Below are positions 36,052 to 46,053 of a stretch of DNA of 64,000 bases, piece by piece. Position 1 is the stretch's first letter. Every line of letters starts with the position of its first letter. A program made the translations under genes and the position numbers. The notes under the pieces are model-generated. The model did no database searches, was not told the DNA's origin, and saw nothing but the letters and a program-made list of their open reading frames with translations. The DNA is taken from positions 1 to 64,000 of the forward strand of contig CAJUMZ010000005.1 of the NCBI GenBank assembly GCA_910587665.1, in the 5' to 3' direction. Source of the stretch: an uncultured Muribaculum sp. (GTDB lineage Bacteria; Bacteroidota; Bacteroidia; Bacteroidales; Muribaculaceae).

Positions 36052-39000
36052 ATGAAGAGAATAGTCGGAATACTTATCTTCGTTGTGGCATATTGCTTGT
36101 CGTCAGCCGGACTTTCGGCAGTGGAGACCAGGCATTATGGGTTCAAGCATATAGGGAGTGATGACGGAATCTCCGCAAGCTATGTGAAGGCGATTGTACA
36201 GGATTCAAATGGATTTATATGGGTCGGTACAAAGAATGGCCTTGACCGCTACGATGGGATTTCAGTGCGCACATTCTGCTGCCGGGATGACAAGGTTGCG
36301 AGAGGTAACAACAATATAAGTGCGATATATGAGGACTTGGAGCGTAATCTATGGGTCGGTACCGACAGGGGCGTATATATTTTTGATCCCCGCACAGAAA
36401 AATTTTCAATCCTTGATGTGGAAAGTCCCCATGGTGTCACGCCGGAAGATTGGGTCCAGACTATTCAAGGTGACAATGCAGGCAATATATGGATACTTGT
36501 GCCCAATCAGGGTGTGTTCAAATATTACGGTGGGAAGATTGAATATTACAGCGTGACCAATCACAATGGGGATAAGGAAAAGATACCGTTGTCTCTTCTT
36601 GTGACATCGACCGGAACAATTATAGTGGGGACAAATAATTATGGACTCTATTTCTATGACAAGCAGAACAACATATTCCGGAAAATGGGAACAACCAATA
36701 AGTCGTTGATGCCGCTTGATAACATGATGTTGCAGTATCTGGAGGAGCTCCCCGATGGTAATATAGCCGTTGCGACACGCCAAGGGGAGGTGTTTAAGAT
36801 CGATCCTTCGACCCTGACTCTTTCGGAACTCAGATTTTCACGAAGCGGAAATTCTTACATTTATTCGATAAAATGTGTTGATAATGAGCTTTGGCTTGGC
36901 TCTGCCTCAGATGGAATTTATGCGATAAATCTTGATACCGGCAAGGAATTTATAATAAATACGGATACTATGGGACGGCGCTCATTGTCAGACAATACGG
37001 TCACCATTTTGTTTCTTGACAAGGATAAAAACATATGGGCCGGCACAATGTTTGGCGGTCTGACCTATATACAGCGCTCGGGTCTTGTCTTTGAAAAATA
37101 TTGTGCCGACATGTCGGAGCGTGGTCTTACCAGCAATCATATCAGGGGTATTGCTGTAGGCCCCGATAATAAGATATGGATAGGAACGGAAAATGCCGGA
37201 CTTAACGTGCTGGACCCATCTACGGGAAAAGTCAAAAGATTTTCTTCTGATTCACCCGAAAATAAAATTACGCTTTGCCTTGAGGCGATAGACAATAAGA
37301 TCTATGCCGGTTTTGCAAAAGGCGGGTGTGTGGTTATGGATGAAGATGGAAGGCACATTGGCACAATCGGGACAAATCTGCTCAAGACGGTAGACGATGT
37401 ATATTGCGTATTTCAGGATAATGCCGGCAATCTTTGGATAGGGGCGTCGTGGGGGCTTTATCGCAAAAATAAGAACTCGACGGAATTTGTCCAGGTTGAG
37501 GATGTCGGCTATGGCTGGATTTATGACATAATGCAGGATTCAAAAGGCACTGTGTGGATTGCCTCTATGGGAGAAGGTGTGTGGTCCTATAACCCGATGA
37601 CAAACTCCTATCGTCACTATGCCTTTGACGAGCGGCATTCCAACGGTCTTTGTTCAAATTCCATAAGCTCTATCACTGAGGACAGTAAAGGCCGTATATG
37701 GTTTTCTACCGACCGTGGAGGATTGGCTTTATATAATCCGTCTTCCGACTCATTTATTACTTATGGAATGGCCGGAGGGTTGCCTGACGACACGGTTTAT
37801 GACGTTGTCGAGGATAACCAGGGCTTTTTATGGTTTGGAACCAACAGGGGACTGGTAAAGATGAATCCGGAAACAGGTGATGTCAAGATTTTTTCAAGCG
37901 GTAATAATCAATTTAATTACAACTCCGCCGTGAAGGCTGCCGACGGCAGGCTTTATATGGGAGGGATTGACGGTCTGCTTGTCTTTAATCCTGATTCCGA
38001 TATGGACGCTGATGCCGGTGTCCCGGTGTTTTTTACCGATTTCCGTCTTTCAGGAGTACATGGCGACGTATGTGCCGACGTTCCGATGGGAAATAGCATA
38101 TTGTATTCCGACAGGGTTGAGCTTGAGACCGACTGTTGCGACTTTTCAATCAGCATAGGATCGCCTGTGTATGTCTCACACGGCAATGAGCAATTCCTCT
38201 ACAGATTATTGCCTTCAAATGAAGAATGGAGCCTTGTGCCTGACCCTTCCAATCTCTCGTTTGCAGGTATATCGCCGGGAAGCTATAAACTTGAGGTAAA
38301 ACGGATGAATGACGAAGGAGGGGTCAGACGGCTCGAAATAGACGTCGCTGCTCCATGGTATCAGTCATGGTGGGCATATTGTATTTATCTGCTGTTGCTT
38401 ATCGGTATGCTGTCAATCGGATGGTGGATATATCGTAGCCGTCAGATAAGGAAACTGAAGGAAAAGGAGGAAATCTTTACGATTGAGAAGGAGAAAGAGC
38501 TTTATAAGAAAAAGATGCAGTTTTTCACGGAAATCGCCCATGAGATACGTACTCCCCTCACGCTTATTGGCACTCCGCTTGAAGCAATCGAGGAAATTGG
38601 TGTTCAAGACAGCCGTATTCAGCGTTATCTGAAGGTCATACGCCAGAATACGTCAAGATTGCTCGACCTTACCGGTCAGATACTCGATTTTCAGAAAATG
38701 GATTCTGACAGGCATGTCCTTAAATTTGAAACCGTGGACATCAATACGCTTGTGCAGGATATTGTGGGCAGGTTTGAAATCACCATAGCCACCCGCAACA
38801 AGGAATTGCTATGCAATCTCCCCGAGCGTCAGGTCCTTGCCAATATTGATAAGGATGCGGTCACTAAAATACTCAGCAACCTGCTCAATAACGCTATGAA
38901 ATATTCCGACATGTATATTGAAATATCGTTGGAAACTTCCGACAATAACTTCATGGTATTGGTCAAGAGTGATGGTGAAAAAATCAGTGGCGATAATCGT

Positions 39001-40074
39001 TACAAGATTTTCGAGCCGTTTTATCAGGCTGTCGGTAAGGCTGATAATGGTGGAGTGGGTATCGGATTGCCCTTGTGCCGTACGTTGGCACACCTTCAGG
39101 GTGGTACAATTGATCTGGTTGATGATGACAAGCCGGGATTTAATACGTTCAGACTGACGTTGCCGCTGAAAGCTGAAATTGAAGAGCCTGAAATAAATAC
39201 AAGTCCGGTGATGACGGAGTATCTGCTTGAGGAGGATTCTCCGATGATGTCCGACAACTCGAGCTATACATTGCTTTTTGTCGATGATAATGATGAGATG
39301 AGGGAATTCCTGTATGACCAGCTGAGTAAGGATTTTGTCGTAGAGACAGCCTGCAATGGAGAGGATGCCCTTGCCAAGATGAAGGAGCATAGTTTTGACA
39401 TAATTGTCACTGACATAATGATGCCGGTGATGGACGGCTATGAGCTCTGCAAGGCTATAAAGAATGATCAAAGCCTTTCACCGATACCGGTAGTGTTCCT
39501 CACTGCAAAAAATGATTTGGAAAGCAAAGTGAAGGCATTGGAGTGTGGGGGTGAGTCATATATCGAGAAACCATTTTCTATCAAGTACTTCCGCCAACAG
39601 ATCAAGTCGCTTTTGGACAATCGTCGCCATGAACGTAACGCGTTTCTTAACAAACCGTTCTTCACGGTCGACAATATGAAAATGAACAAGGCCGACGAGG
39701 AGTTCATGAACAAGGTGGTCGCGCTCATAAACGACAATATCGACAACGAGAACTTTAACGTGGAAAGCATGGCTGAGGCATTTTGTATGAGCCGGAGCAG
39801 TCTTCTTAGAAAGATCAAGACTCTGTTTAATCTTTCGCCTATTGAACTTATCCGTATCATAAGGCTGAAAAAAGCGGCTGAGCTTATCCAGGTCGGCAAA
39901 TACCGTATGGGTGACATCTGCTATATGGTCGGGATAAATTCCCAGTCTTACTTTACCCGCTTGTTCTTCAAACAATTCGGAATAACACCGAAAACTTTTG
40001 AAAAGCAATGTCAGGAAAAAGTCAGCAGAGAAGACACTCATGAGTCAATAAAGATGGATTTCCTAAATCAATAA
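36052..40074 (+). CDS. Hybrid two-component system regulator (HTCS)
   Basis: Senses a glycan fragment in the periplasm and activates the locus. The 1340-residue protein has a signal peptide (about 1-24); a double propeller of Reg_prop repeats (about 30-670, such as GFIWVGTKNGLDRYDG and KGRIWFSTDRGGLALYN); a Y_Y_Y domain (about 690-765); a membrane segment (about 772-793, WWAYCIYLLLLIGMLSIGWW); HisKA with the phosphorylated His in AHEIRTPLTLIG (about 830); an HATPase with GVGIGLPL; a receiver domain with the acceptor Asp in IIVTDIMMPVMDG (about 1120); and a C-terminal AraC-type DNA-binding domain (about 1230-1330). All phosphorelay residues are present. It is encoded within the right arm, ten bases before the esterase gene, so it is autoregulated if the operon responds to it. 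Confidence 0.95.
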   Translation: MKRIVGILIFVVAYCLSSAGLSAVETRHYGFKHIGSDDGISASYVKAIVQDSNGFIWVGTKNGLDRYDGISVRTFCCRDDKVARGNNNISAIYEDLERNLWVGTDRGVYIFDPRTEKFSILDVESPHGVTPEDWVQTIQGDNAGNIWILVPNQGVFKYYGGKIEYYSVTNHNGDKEKIPLSLLVTSTGTIIVGTNNYGLYFYDKQNNIFRKMGTTNKSLMPLDNMMLQYLEELPDGNIAVATRQGEVFKIDPSTLTLSELRFSRSGNSYIYSIKCVDNELWLGSASDGIYAINLDTGKEFIINTDTMGRRSLSDNTVTILFLDKDKNIWAGTMFGGLTYIQRSGLVFEKYCADMSERGLTSNHIRGIAVGPDNKIWIGTENAGLNVLDPSTGKVKRFSSDSPENKITLCLEAIDNKIYAGFAKGGCVVMDEDGRHIGTIGTNLLKTVDDVYCVFQDNAGNLWIGASWGLYRKNKNSTEFVQVEDVGYGWIYDIMQDSKGTVWIASMGEGVWSYNPMTNSYRHYAFDERHSNGLCSNSISSITEDSKGRIWFSTDRGGLALYNPSSDSFITYGMAGGLPDDTVYDVVEDNQGFLWFGTNRGLVKMNPETGDVKIFSSGNNQFNYNSAVKAADGRLYMGGIDGLLVFNPDSDMDADAGVPVFFTDFRLSGVHGDVCADVPMGNSILYSDRVELETDCCDFSISIGSPVYVSHGNEQFLYRLLPSNEEWSLVPDPSNLSFAGISPGSYKLEVKRMNDEGGVRRLEIDVAAPWYQSWWAYCIYLLLLIGMLSIGWWIYRSRQIRKLKEKEEIFTIEKEKELYKKKMQFFTEIAHEIRTPLTLIGTPLEAIEEIGVQDSRIQRYLKVIRQNTSRLLDLTGQILDFQKMDSDRHVLKFETVDINTLVQDIVGRFEITIATRNKELLCNLPERQVLANIDKDAVTKILSNLLNNAMKYSDMYIEISLETSDNNFMVLVKSDGEKISGDNRYKIFEPFYQAVGKADNGGVGIGLPLCRTLAHLQGGTIDLVDDDKPGFNTFRLTLPLKAEIEEPEINTSPVMTEYLLEEDSPMMSDNSSYTLLFVDDNDEMREFLYDQLSKDFVVETACNGEDALAKMKEHSFDIIVTDIMMPVMDGYELCKAIKNDQSLSPIPVVFLTAKNDLESKVKALECGGESYIEKPFSIKYFRQQIKSLLDNRRHERNAFLNKPFFTVDNMKMNKADEEFMNKVVALINDNIDNENFNVESMAEAFCMSRSSLLRKIKTLFNLSPIELIRIIRLKKAAELIQVGKYRMGDICYMVGINSQSYFTRLFFKQFGITPKTFEKQCQEKVSREDTHESIKMDFLNQ

Positions 40075-40083
40075 CTGTTTATT

Positions 40084-42006
40084 ATGAGAAAAAGTAATTT
40101 GATCCTATTGTCATTGGCAATGATTCCGATGGCGGCTGACGCGAAGGTTGTTTTGCCCGCTTATATGACAGATAATATGATTGTGCAGCAAAACGATACG
40201 ATTACTATAAAAGGTCGTGCATTGCCGGGAAGCAATGTGAAAGTGGTTGCCGGATGGAACTCGACGCCGGTTTCTGTTACTGCCGATACCGACGGCCGTT
40301 TTGTGACACGTATCGCCACGCCTCCGGCAGGCGGTCCATATGCCTTGTCGGTCGGTGACAAGGATGGCGACATCTTGCTTGAAAATATCCTTTCAGGTGA
40401 GGTGTGGCTTTGCTCCGGCCAGTCCAACATGGAATTCCCCGTGCAAGGATGGACAACCGTGATGGGCTATGACAGGGAGGTCGCTACAGCCCATCATCCT
40501 GACATACGCCTGCTTCAGGTCCGTAAGACTACTGCGTTTTCTCCTCAGGAAGATGTTCGGGTCAACGGTGGAGGGTGGCAGATATGTTCGTCCGCGAGCA
40601 TGGCGGATTTCTCTGCGATCGCGTACTTTTTTGCGCGTGAATTGTCTGAAAAGCTGAATGTTCCGATAGGGGTGATCGATGCTACATGGGGAGGCACGCC
40701 TGCCGAGGCGTGGACTTCAGTCGAGGGACTTGAGGGAGTGCCGGGTTTTGAGGCTGAATGTGCCGACCTTGCGGCATCCGGGTATGATGCCGATAAGCTA
40801 TCCCGCCTTTACGAGCAGAGGATTAATGAATGGATGAAACTTGCCATGTCAACGCCTGAGGGGTTTGAGGTATCGCAGCTCCCGACTCCCGATTCCTGGA
40901 AGAGTATTATGGCTCCCGGCTATTTTGACCGGTCGGAGTTGCCCGGTTTTGACGGAGTGGTCTGGCTTCAGCGATCCATTGACATTCCCGAAGATAAGGC
41001 AGGCAAAAGTCTTGCTCTACATTTTGATGCGATTGACGATGAGGATGAGACTTATTTCAACGGGCGTCTTGTAGGTAAAGGATCAGGATTCAATACACCG
41101 CGTGATTATGTTGTCGATGGAAACAATGTACATGCCGGCAAAAATATAATCATGGTGAAAGTAAGTGACTTCGGAGGAGAGGGTGGCATCGCCCCGGGTC
41201 GATGTGACGCTACGGTCGACGGGCTTGTAATATCGCTCGGAGGCGAATGGAAATATCTTGTTCAGCGTGATTTTTCCCAACTTCCTCCAAAGCCGGTTTC
41301 GCCTGACGGGTCAAGCTATCCGTCGGTTCTGTACAACGCGATGATTTCACCGTTGAAAGATATGCCGGTAAAAGGTGTGCTATGGTATCAGGGATGTGCC
41401 AATGTCGGTCGTGATGAGCAATATGCTCCTCTTTTCAAGAGCCTTATAAAGGATTGGCGCAAACTTTGGGGTGAGGGGGTGCCATTCTATTTTGTACAGC
41501 TTGCAGGTTTCCTCCAGCCAAAGGCTGTACAGCCTGATTCTCAATGGGCGGCACTTAGAAATGCCCAGTCCAAGGCGTTGGAGCTTGACAATACCGCAAT
41601 GGCAGTGGCTATCGACCTCGGCAATCCTGTCGACATTCATCCTAAAAACAAGCAGGAAGTGGCTCATCGGCTTGCCCTTGTAGCACTAAACCGTGATTAT
41701 GGTGATGATTGCGTATATGCAGCTCCGCGCTGCACGGAAATAAAACGTTCTGGCAACTCTTTAATCCTGAAGTTTGATTCACCGATAAAAGCGACATCCT
41801 CAGCCGTAACCGGTTTCATTATTGCGGGAAAAGATGGCGTCTTCACTACGGCTACGCCGGTATTGTTGGATGATGTTACGCTAAGTGTCTCGGCCCGTGG
41901 TGTTGATCGCCCGGCGGCTGTAAGATATAATTGGGCCGATTATCCCGGAGGTAATCTTTATGGAGTTACGGGACTTCCTGTTGCCCCGTTTGCAAATGAC
42001 AGATAA
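40084..42006 (+). CDS. Sialate O-acetylesterase-like carbohydrate esterase
   Basis: Removes O-acetyl groups from sugars, classically sialic acids. The 640-residue product has a signal peptide (about 1-21), a SASA-type SGNH domain whose nucleophile Ser lies in LCSGQSNMEF (about 114), a GH2-like sugar-binding insert (about 275-395, FDGVVWLQRSIDIPEDK), a second block WYQGCANVG (about 435), and the Asp/His pair in VDIHPKNKQEVAHR (about 518). The triad is intact. No sialidase gene is present in the window, so acetylated hexoses or glycan-bound sialate released by other enzymes are alternative substrates; acetylated plant mannans are another possibility. It is 20 bases upstream of GH36 and 10 after the HTCS gene. 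Confidence 0.85.
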   Translation: MRKSNLILLSLAMIPMAADAKVVLPAYMTDNMIVQQNDTITIKGRALPGSNVKVVAGWNSTPVSVTADTDGRFVTRIATPPAGGPYALSVGDKDGDILLENILSGEVWLCSGQSNMEFPVQGWTTVMGYDREVATAHHPDIRLLQVRKTTAFSPQEDVRVNGGGWQICSSASMADFSAIAYFFARELSEKLNVPIGVIDATWGGTPAEAWTSVEGLEGVPGFEAECADLAASGYDADKLSRLYEQRINEWMKLAMSTPEGFEVSQLPTPDSWKSIMAPGYFDRSELPGFDGVVWLQRSIDIPEDKAGKSLALHFDAIDDEDETYFNGRLVGKGSGFNTPRDYVVDGNNVHAGKNIIMVKVSDFGGEGGIAPGRCDATVDGLVISLGGEWKYLVQRDFSQLPPKPVSPDGSSYPSVLYNAMISPLKDMPVKGVLWYQGCANVGRDEQYAPLFKSLIKDWRKLWGEGVPFYFVQLAGFLQPKAVQPDSQWAALRNAQSKALELDNTAMAVAIDLGNPVDIHPKNKQEVAHRLALVALNRDYGDDCVYAAPRCTEIKRSGNSLILKFDSPIKATSSAVTGFIIAGKDGVFTTATPVLLDDVTLSVSARGVDRPAAVRYNWADYPGGNLYGVTGLPVAPFANDR

Positions 42007-42026
42007 ATATACTAAAAATAGATTGT

Positions 42027-44186
42027 ATGATATTAAAAAAGACATTAATGACATTGACGTCGGCCATGATTATGATGCCGTCGTTACTATCAGCCGAAAA
42101 CCTTATTATAATAGAGACAGATAATAATGCCCTTGTCTACGATGTGGCAGACAATAATCGCCTATATCAACGTTATTTCGGCAAGAAATTACGTGATAAG
42201 GCTGATTACGGTAAAATCCCCAACGGCCCGGAGGCAATCATAACCCACGGCATGGAGGATTATTACGAGCCGGCGCTTCATATTAACCATCCTGATGGAA
42301 ATCAGTCGACCCTGCTTGAATATCAAGGGCATAAGACAGCGGTGGATAAAGATGGGGCTAACCGTACCGAGATTGCACTTGCCGATCCGGTATATGGTGA
42401 CGAAGTAAAGCTTGTATATGTCGTTTATCCCGAGCACGATATAATGAAATCACATATTGAGATCACAAATCGGGAGAATAAGCCGGTGGAGGTAGAGAAA
42501 TATGCCTCGTCGATGCTGCATTTTGACAATGGCGATTATTACCTCACGCAGTTCAATGGTGATTGGGCTTCGGAAGTGAATGCGACCGAGACTAAGCTTG
42601 AATATGGTAAAAAGCAGCTGGATACAAAGCTTGGCACACGTGCCAACATGTTCTGCTCTCCGTTTTTCCAGCTTGGACTTGATGCTCCCGCATCGGAAAA
42701 TTCCGGTGACATACTTGTCGGGACACTTGGCTGGACCGGTAATTTCCGCTTTACTTTTGAAGTGGATCACAAAGGCGAGCTGCGCGTAATATCCGGGATA
42801 AATCCCTACGCTTCATCGCGTATCCTGCAAAAGGGGCAGACCTTTACCACCCCCGAGTTTATATTTACCCTTTCTGACAGCGGAAGAGGCAAGGCGAGCC
42901 GTAATTTTCACGATTGGGCGCGTGACCACCAGCTTTATAAGGGAAAAGATACGCGTATGACCCTGCTCAATAATTGGGAGGCAACATATTTTGACTTTGA
43001 TGAGGAAAAACTCATACGGCTTATCGGGGAGGCGAAAGAGCTTGGCGTTGACATGTTCCTTCTTGATGACGGTTGGTTTGCAAACAAATATCCGCGTCAC
43101 AGCGATACCCAGGGCCTTGGCGACTGGGATGAGACAAAAGACAAGCTACCCAATGGAATCGGTGCCCTTACAAAGGCAGCCAAAGAAAACGGCGTGAAAT
43201 TCGGATTATGGATCGAGCCTGAAATGGTCAATCCCAAGAGTGAGCTGTATGAGAAGCATAAGGACTGGGTGATCACTCTTCCTAACCGCGATGAATATTA
43301 TTTCCGCAATCAGCTTGTGCTTGATTTAAGCAATCCAAAGGTGCAGGACTATGTGTTTGGCGTGGTTGACGGGCTGATGACAAAATATCCCGACATCGCG
43401 TTTTTCAAGTGGGATTGCAATTCTCCGATCACTAATATCTATTCCAACTATGAGAATGTGAATCAGGATCATCTTTATGTCGACTATGTAAAAGGACTTT
43501 ATAATGTGCTTGAACGTATACAGTCCAAATATCCCGACCTTATGATGATGATGTGTTCCGGAGGCGGTGGTCGTTCCGACTATGAGGGATTGAAATATTT
43601 TACCGAGTTCTGGCCAAGCGACAATACCGATCCTGTAGAGCGGCTGTATATACAGTGGGGCTTTTCGCAGATTTTCCCGGCAAAGACTCTTTGTGCGCAT
43701 GTAACGACTTGGAATCGCTCGACTCCGGTTAAATTCCGTGCCAATGTGGCTATGATGGGCAAGCTTGGCTTTGATATCAAATTAGACGATATGTCAGGTG
43801 ATGACGTTGAATACTGCAAACGCGCGATAAAGAATTACAATTCATTAAAGCCTGTAATTCTTGATGGTGACCAGTACCGTCTCGTGTCACCCTATGGAAA
43901 TCAGCATACCGCCACTATGTATGTCGGCAAGAATGACGGCGATGCCGTATTGTTTACATTTGATATTTATCCGAGATATAAACAGAATATCTTCAAGTCG
44001 GATGCTAACGTGAAGTTGCAGGGATTGAATCCTGACGCGACATATCGTGTCACGGAGATAGACCGTCAAGACGGCTCCGACATGGCGATAGGTGACTATT
44101 CCGGGGATTACCTTATGACCGTAGGTATCCCGTTGTTTACACTTAACCGATTGAACAGCCGTGTGTTTACTGTTAATAAATTGTAG
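42027..44186 (+). CDS. GH36 alpha-galactosidase
   Basis: A retaining alpha-galactosidase that removes terminal alpha-linked galactose. The 719-residue product has a signal peptide (about 1-23), an N-terminal beta-supersandwich, and a catalytic barrel beginning LLNNWEATYFDFDE. The nucleophile Asp lies in FFKWDCNSP (about 463), preceded by DMFLLDDGWF and GLWIEPEMVN, and the acid/base Asp in WPSDNTDP (about 531), with CSGGGGRSD between. Length and motifs are those of typical GH36 enzymes of the raffinose/melibiose and galactooligosaccharide type. The stop codon overlaps the start region of the GH110 gene. In this locus it may act on alpha-1,6-galactose or other side-chain galactose, complementing GH110, which prefers alpha-1,3. 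Confidence 0.93.
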   Translation: MILKKTLMTLTSAMIMMPSLLSAENLIIIETDNNALVYDVADNNRLYQRYFGKKLRDKADYGKIPNGPEAIITHGMEDYYEPALHINHPDGNQSTLLEYQGHKTAVDKDGANRTEIALADPVYGDEVKLVYVVYPEHDIMKSHIEITNRENKPVEVEKYASSMLHFDNGDYYLTQFNGDWASEVNATETKLEYGKKQLDTKLGTRANMFCSPFFQLGLDAPASENSGDILVGTLGWTGNFRFTFEVDHKGELRVISGINPYASSRILQKGQTFTTPEFIFTLSDSGRGKASRNFHDWARDHQLYKGKDTRMTLLNNWEATYFDFDEEKLIRLIGEAKELGVDMFLLDDGWFANKYPRHSDTQGLGDWDETKDKLPNGIGALTKAAKENGVKFGLWIEPEMVNPKSELYEKHKDWVITLPNRDEYYFRNQLVLDLSNPKVQDYVFGVVDGLMTKYPDIAFFKWDCNSPITNIYSNYENVNQDHLYVDYVKGLYNVLERIQSKYPDLMMMMCSGGGGRSDYEGLKYFTEFWPSDNTDPVERLYIQWGFSQIFPAKTLCAHVTTWNRSTPVKFRANVAMMGKLGFDIKLDDMSGDDVEYCKRAIKNYNSLKPVILDGDQYRLVSPYGNQHTATMYVGKNDGDAVLFTFDIYPRYKQNIFKSDANVKLQGLNPDATYRVTEIDRQDGSDMAIGDYSGDYLMTVGIPLFTLNRLNSRVFTVNKL

Positions 44187-45924
44187 AAAGAATATCATTG
44201 CCGCATTGGCGATTATGGCTTCATCCGTAATCGCTAATGCCGGTAATGTAATACGTGTCAATTCTTGCGAGGGGGATGCTGCACAGCTTCTCCAACAGGC
44301 AATTGATAGTGCCGCCACATATAATGGCAAGCCGGTCACGATAATGCTGATGCCCGGTAATTACAACATAAGCCGTGAAAAGTCGTCACGACACATTTAT
44401 CATATTTCCAATACGTCGTCGGCTACCGAGAATCCGGATCCTACGAAACATATCGGACTATGGTTCCGCAATATGCGCAATGTCACTTTTGACGGCAATG
44501 GAGCGTGGATTGTAACTCATGGGGAGCTCTCTTCTCTTGTTGTTGACAATTGCGCAAATGTGGTGTTGAAAAATTTTACCCTTACCGCGGCTGACCCGTC
44601 GGTTCCCGAATTCAAGGTGCTTGACGTGCAGCCTTCGACTATGACGGTTGAGGTCACTCCGCCTTCCGAATTTGAGATAATCGACGGTGAGTTCAATTTC
44701 GTCGGGGATGGTTGGAAATTTGCCGATGGTGCGCGTGAGACCTATTATCCTGAGTTTGCACAGGTCTTTTATCCCGCCACCAATATCACCCGCCGTTGTG
44801 AATCTCCATTGAAGGACCGAAAGATGGCTCGGCGGTTGGGAGAACGCATTGTGCAGTTTGAATACGATAAGACGCCTGATGTCCATGCAGGTGAGATATA
44901 TCAGCTGCGTCACGGCATACGAAACGAGGCGTGTGGCTTTTTCAATATGAGCAAGGATATACGGCTGGAGAATATCGAGTTCAATTTTATGGGTAATTTC
45001 GGTCTTGTCGGGCAGTATTCTGAAAATCTTACTTACGATAATATCCGTTGTCGCCCTGCGCTTGAATCGAAGCGCACCGATGCCGGATTTGCCGATTTTG
45101 TCCAGATGTCGGGGTGTAAAGGCAAGATAAGGATTGTAAATTCTTATTTTGAGGGCGCCCATGATGATCCGATAAATATTCACGGCACTCATCTTAAGGT
45201 TGTGGCGTCAGATGAGCCTGATATGTTGACCGTGCGTTTCATGCACGACCAGTCCTATGGCTTTACTCCTTTTTTCAAGGGTGATAAGGTGGAGATTGTT
45301 GACCGTCACACTTTGAACTGTGTTATGCCGGCTACTGTGAAAAAGGTGGAAAAGATTGATGATTACAATTTCCGGCTTACACTTGACAAAAAAATTCCTG
45401 AGTTGGCTGGCGGAAGCTCTTCTATCGAGGATTGGGCTGTTGAAAATGTGACATGGACACCCGATGTGGAAATCATTAACAATTACTTTTCCCGCATACC
45501 GACGCGTGGCATACTGATAACTACGCGTGGCAAGTCGTTGATACAGGATAATATCTTTTTCAGGATACCCATGCCGTCGATATTGGTGTCTGACGATGCG
45601 CGCGGATGGTATGAGTCGGGGCCTGTGCAGGATCTTGTCATCCGTCGTAATACGTTTATTGAATGCGGTTCACCTGTCATCGCCATATGGCCTGAGATTG
45701 ACCGTTTTGATAAGCCTGTGCATAAGAATATCCTTATAGAGTACAATCGTTTTTTAATGGATTCGGGGAAGGCATTATCGGCAAAAGGAGCGGAAAACGT
45801 CATCTTGAAAGAAAATACTTTTATTCTACCTCCTGGAAATCTTGATACAATCAGTGATCTTATCGAGACTGAAAATACATCAGGACTTGACGTAAGGGAT
45901 AATGTAATATTGAAAGAGAAATGA
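44161..45924 (+). CDS. GH110 alpha-1,3-galactosidase
   Basis: GH110 enzymes are inverting alpha-1,3-galactosidases that remove galactose from blood-group B antigen; subfamily B also acts on linear alpha-Gal. The 587-residue product is a parallel beta-helix with the family segments GLWFRNMRNVTFDGNG (about 100), HGIRNEACGFFN (about 255) and YFEGAHDDPINIHGT (about 330). It also has a signal peptide, IIAALAIMASSVIANA (about 12-27). No ATG begins the signal peptide: the only standard upstream start in frame is GTG 44161, inside the GH36 gene and overlapping it by 26 bases. The in-frame ATG at 44215 would remove most of the signal. The last gene of the right arm. Confidence 0.9.
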   Translation: MCLLLINCRKNIIAALAIMASSVIANAGNVIRVNSCEGDAAQLLQQAIDSAATYNGKPVTIMLMPGNYNISREKSSRHIYHISNTSSATENPDPTKHIGLWFRNMRNVTFDGNGAWIVTHGELSSLVVDNCANVVLKNFTLTAADPSVPEFKVLDVQPSTMTVEVTPPSEFEIIDGEFNFVGDGWKFADGARETYYPEFAQVFYPATNITRRCESPLKDRKMARRLGERIVQFEYDKTPDVHAGEIYQLRHGIRNEACGFFNMSKDIRLENIEFNFMGNFGLVGQYSENLTYDNIRCRPALESKRTDAGFADFVQMSGCKGKIRIVNSYFEGAHDDPINIHGTHLKVVASDEPDMLTVRFMHDQSYGFTPFFKGDKVEIVDRHTLNCVMPATVKKVEKIDDYNFRLTLDKKIPELAGGSSSIEDWAVENVTWTPDVEIINNYFSRIPTRGILITTRGKSLIQDNIFFRIPMPSILVSDDARGWYESGPVQDLVIRRNTFIECGSPVIAIWPEIDRFDKPVHKNILIEYNRFLMDSGKALSAKGAENVILKENTFILPPGNLDTISDLIETENTSGLDVRDNVILKEK

Positions 45925-45994
45925 TAGAATACTATTGTGGCGTATAAATTAGCAGTCTCAATATGTTGATGAAATTAAATTTGGCGGGCAAAAG

Positions 45995-46025
45995 TTGCTT
46001 TATTCAAGGATAATGTATAACTTTG
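45995..46025 (+). promoter_or_regulatory. Promoter of the DUF177-rpmF-fabH unit
   Basis: TTG (45995-45997), 20 bases, then TAACTTTG (46018-46025), an exact -7 match with correct spacing. It lies 28 bases upstream of GTG 46054. Confidence 0.65.
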
Positions 46026-46053
46026 CGGCGGTTTTTCAACAAAAAAATTCATC

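Noticed and set aside
38809..39471. Long leftward open frame inside the HTCS gene
   Set aside because: Antisense shadow of the kinase and receiver domain; the true product on the + strand has all motifs.
44458..45192. Leftward 244-residue open frame inside the GH110 gene
   Set aside because: Shadow of a confirmed GH110 protein; no motif.
3659..45924. Horizontal transfer of the whole glycan locus
   Set aside because: No integrase, transposase, flanking repeats or clear composition change were seen at its edges; the mobile remnants lie outside it at the left edge.
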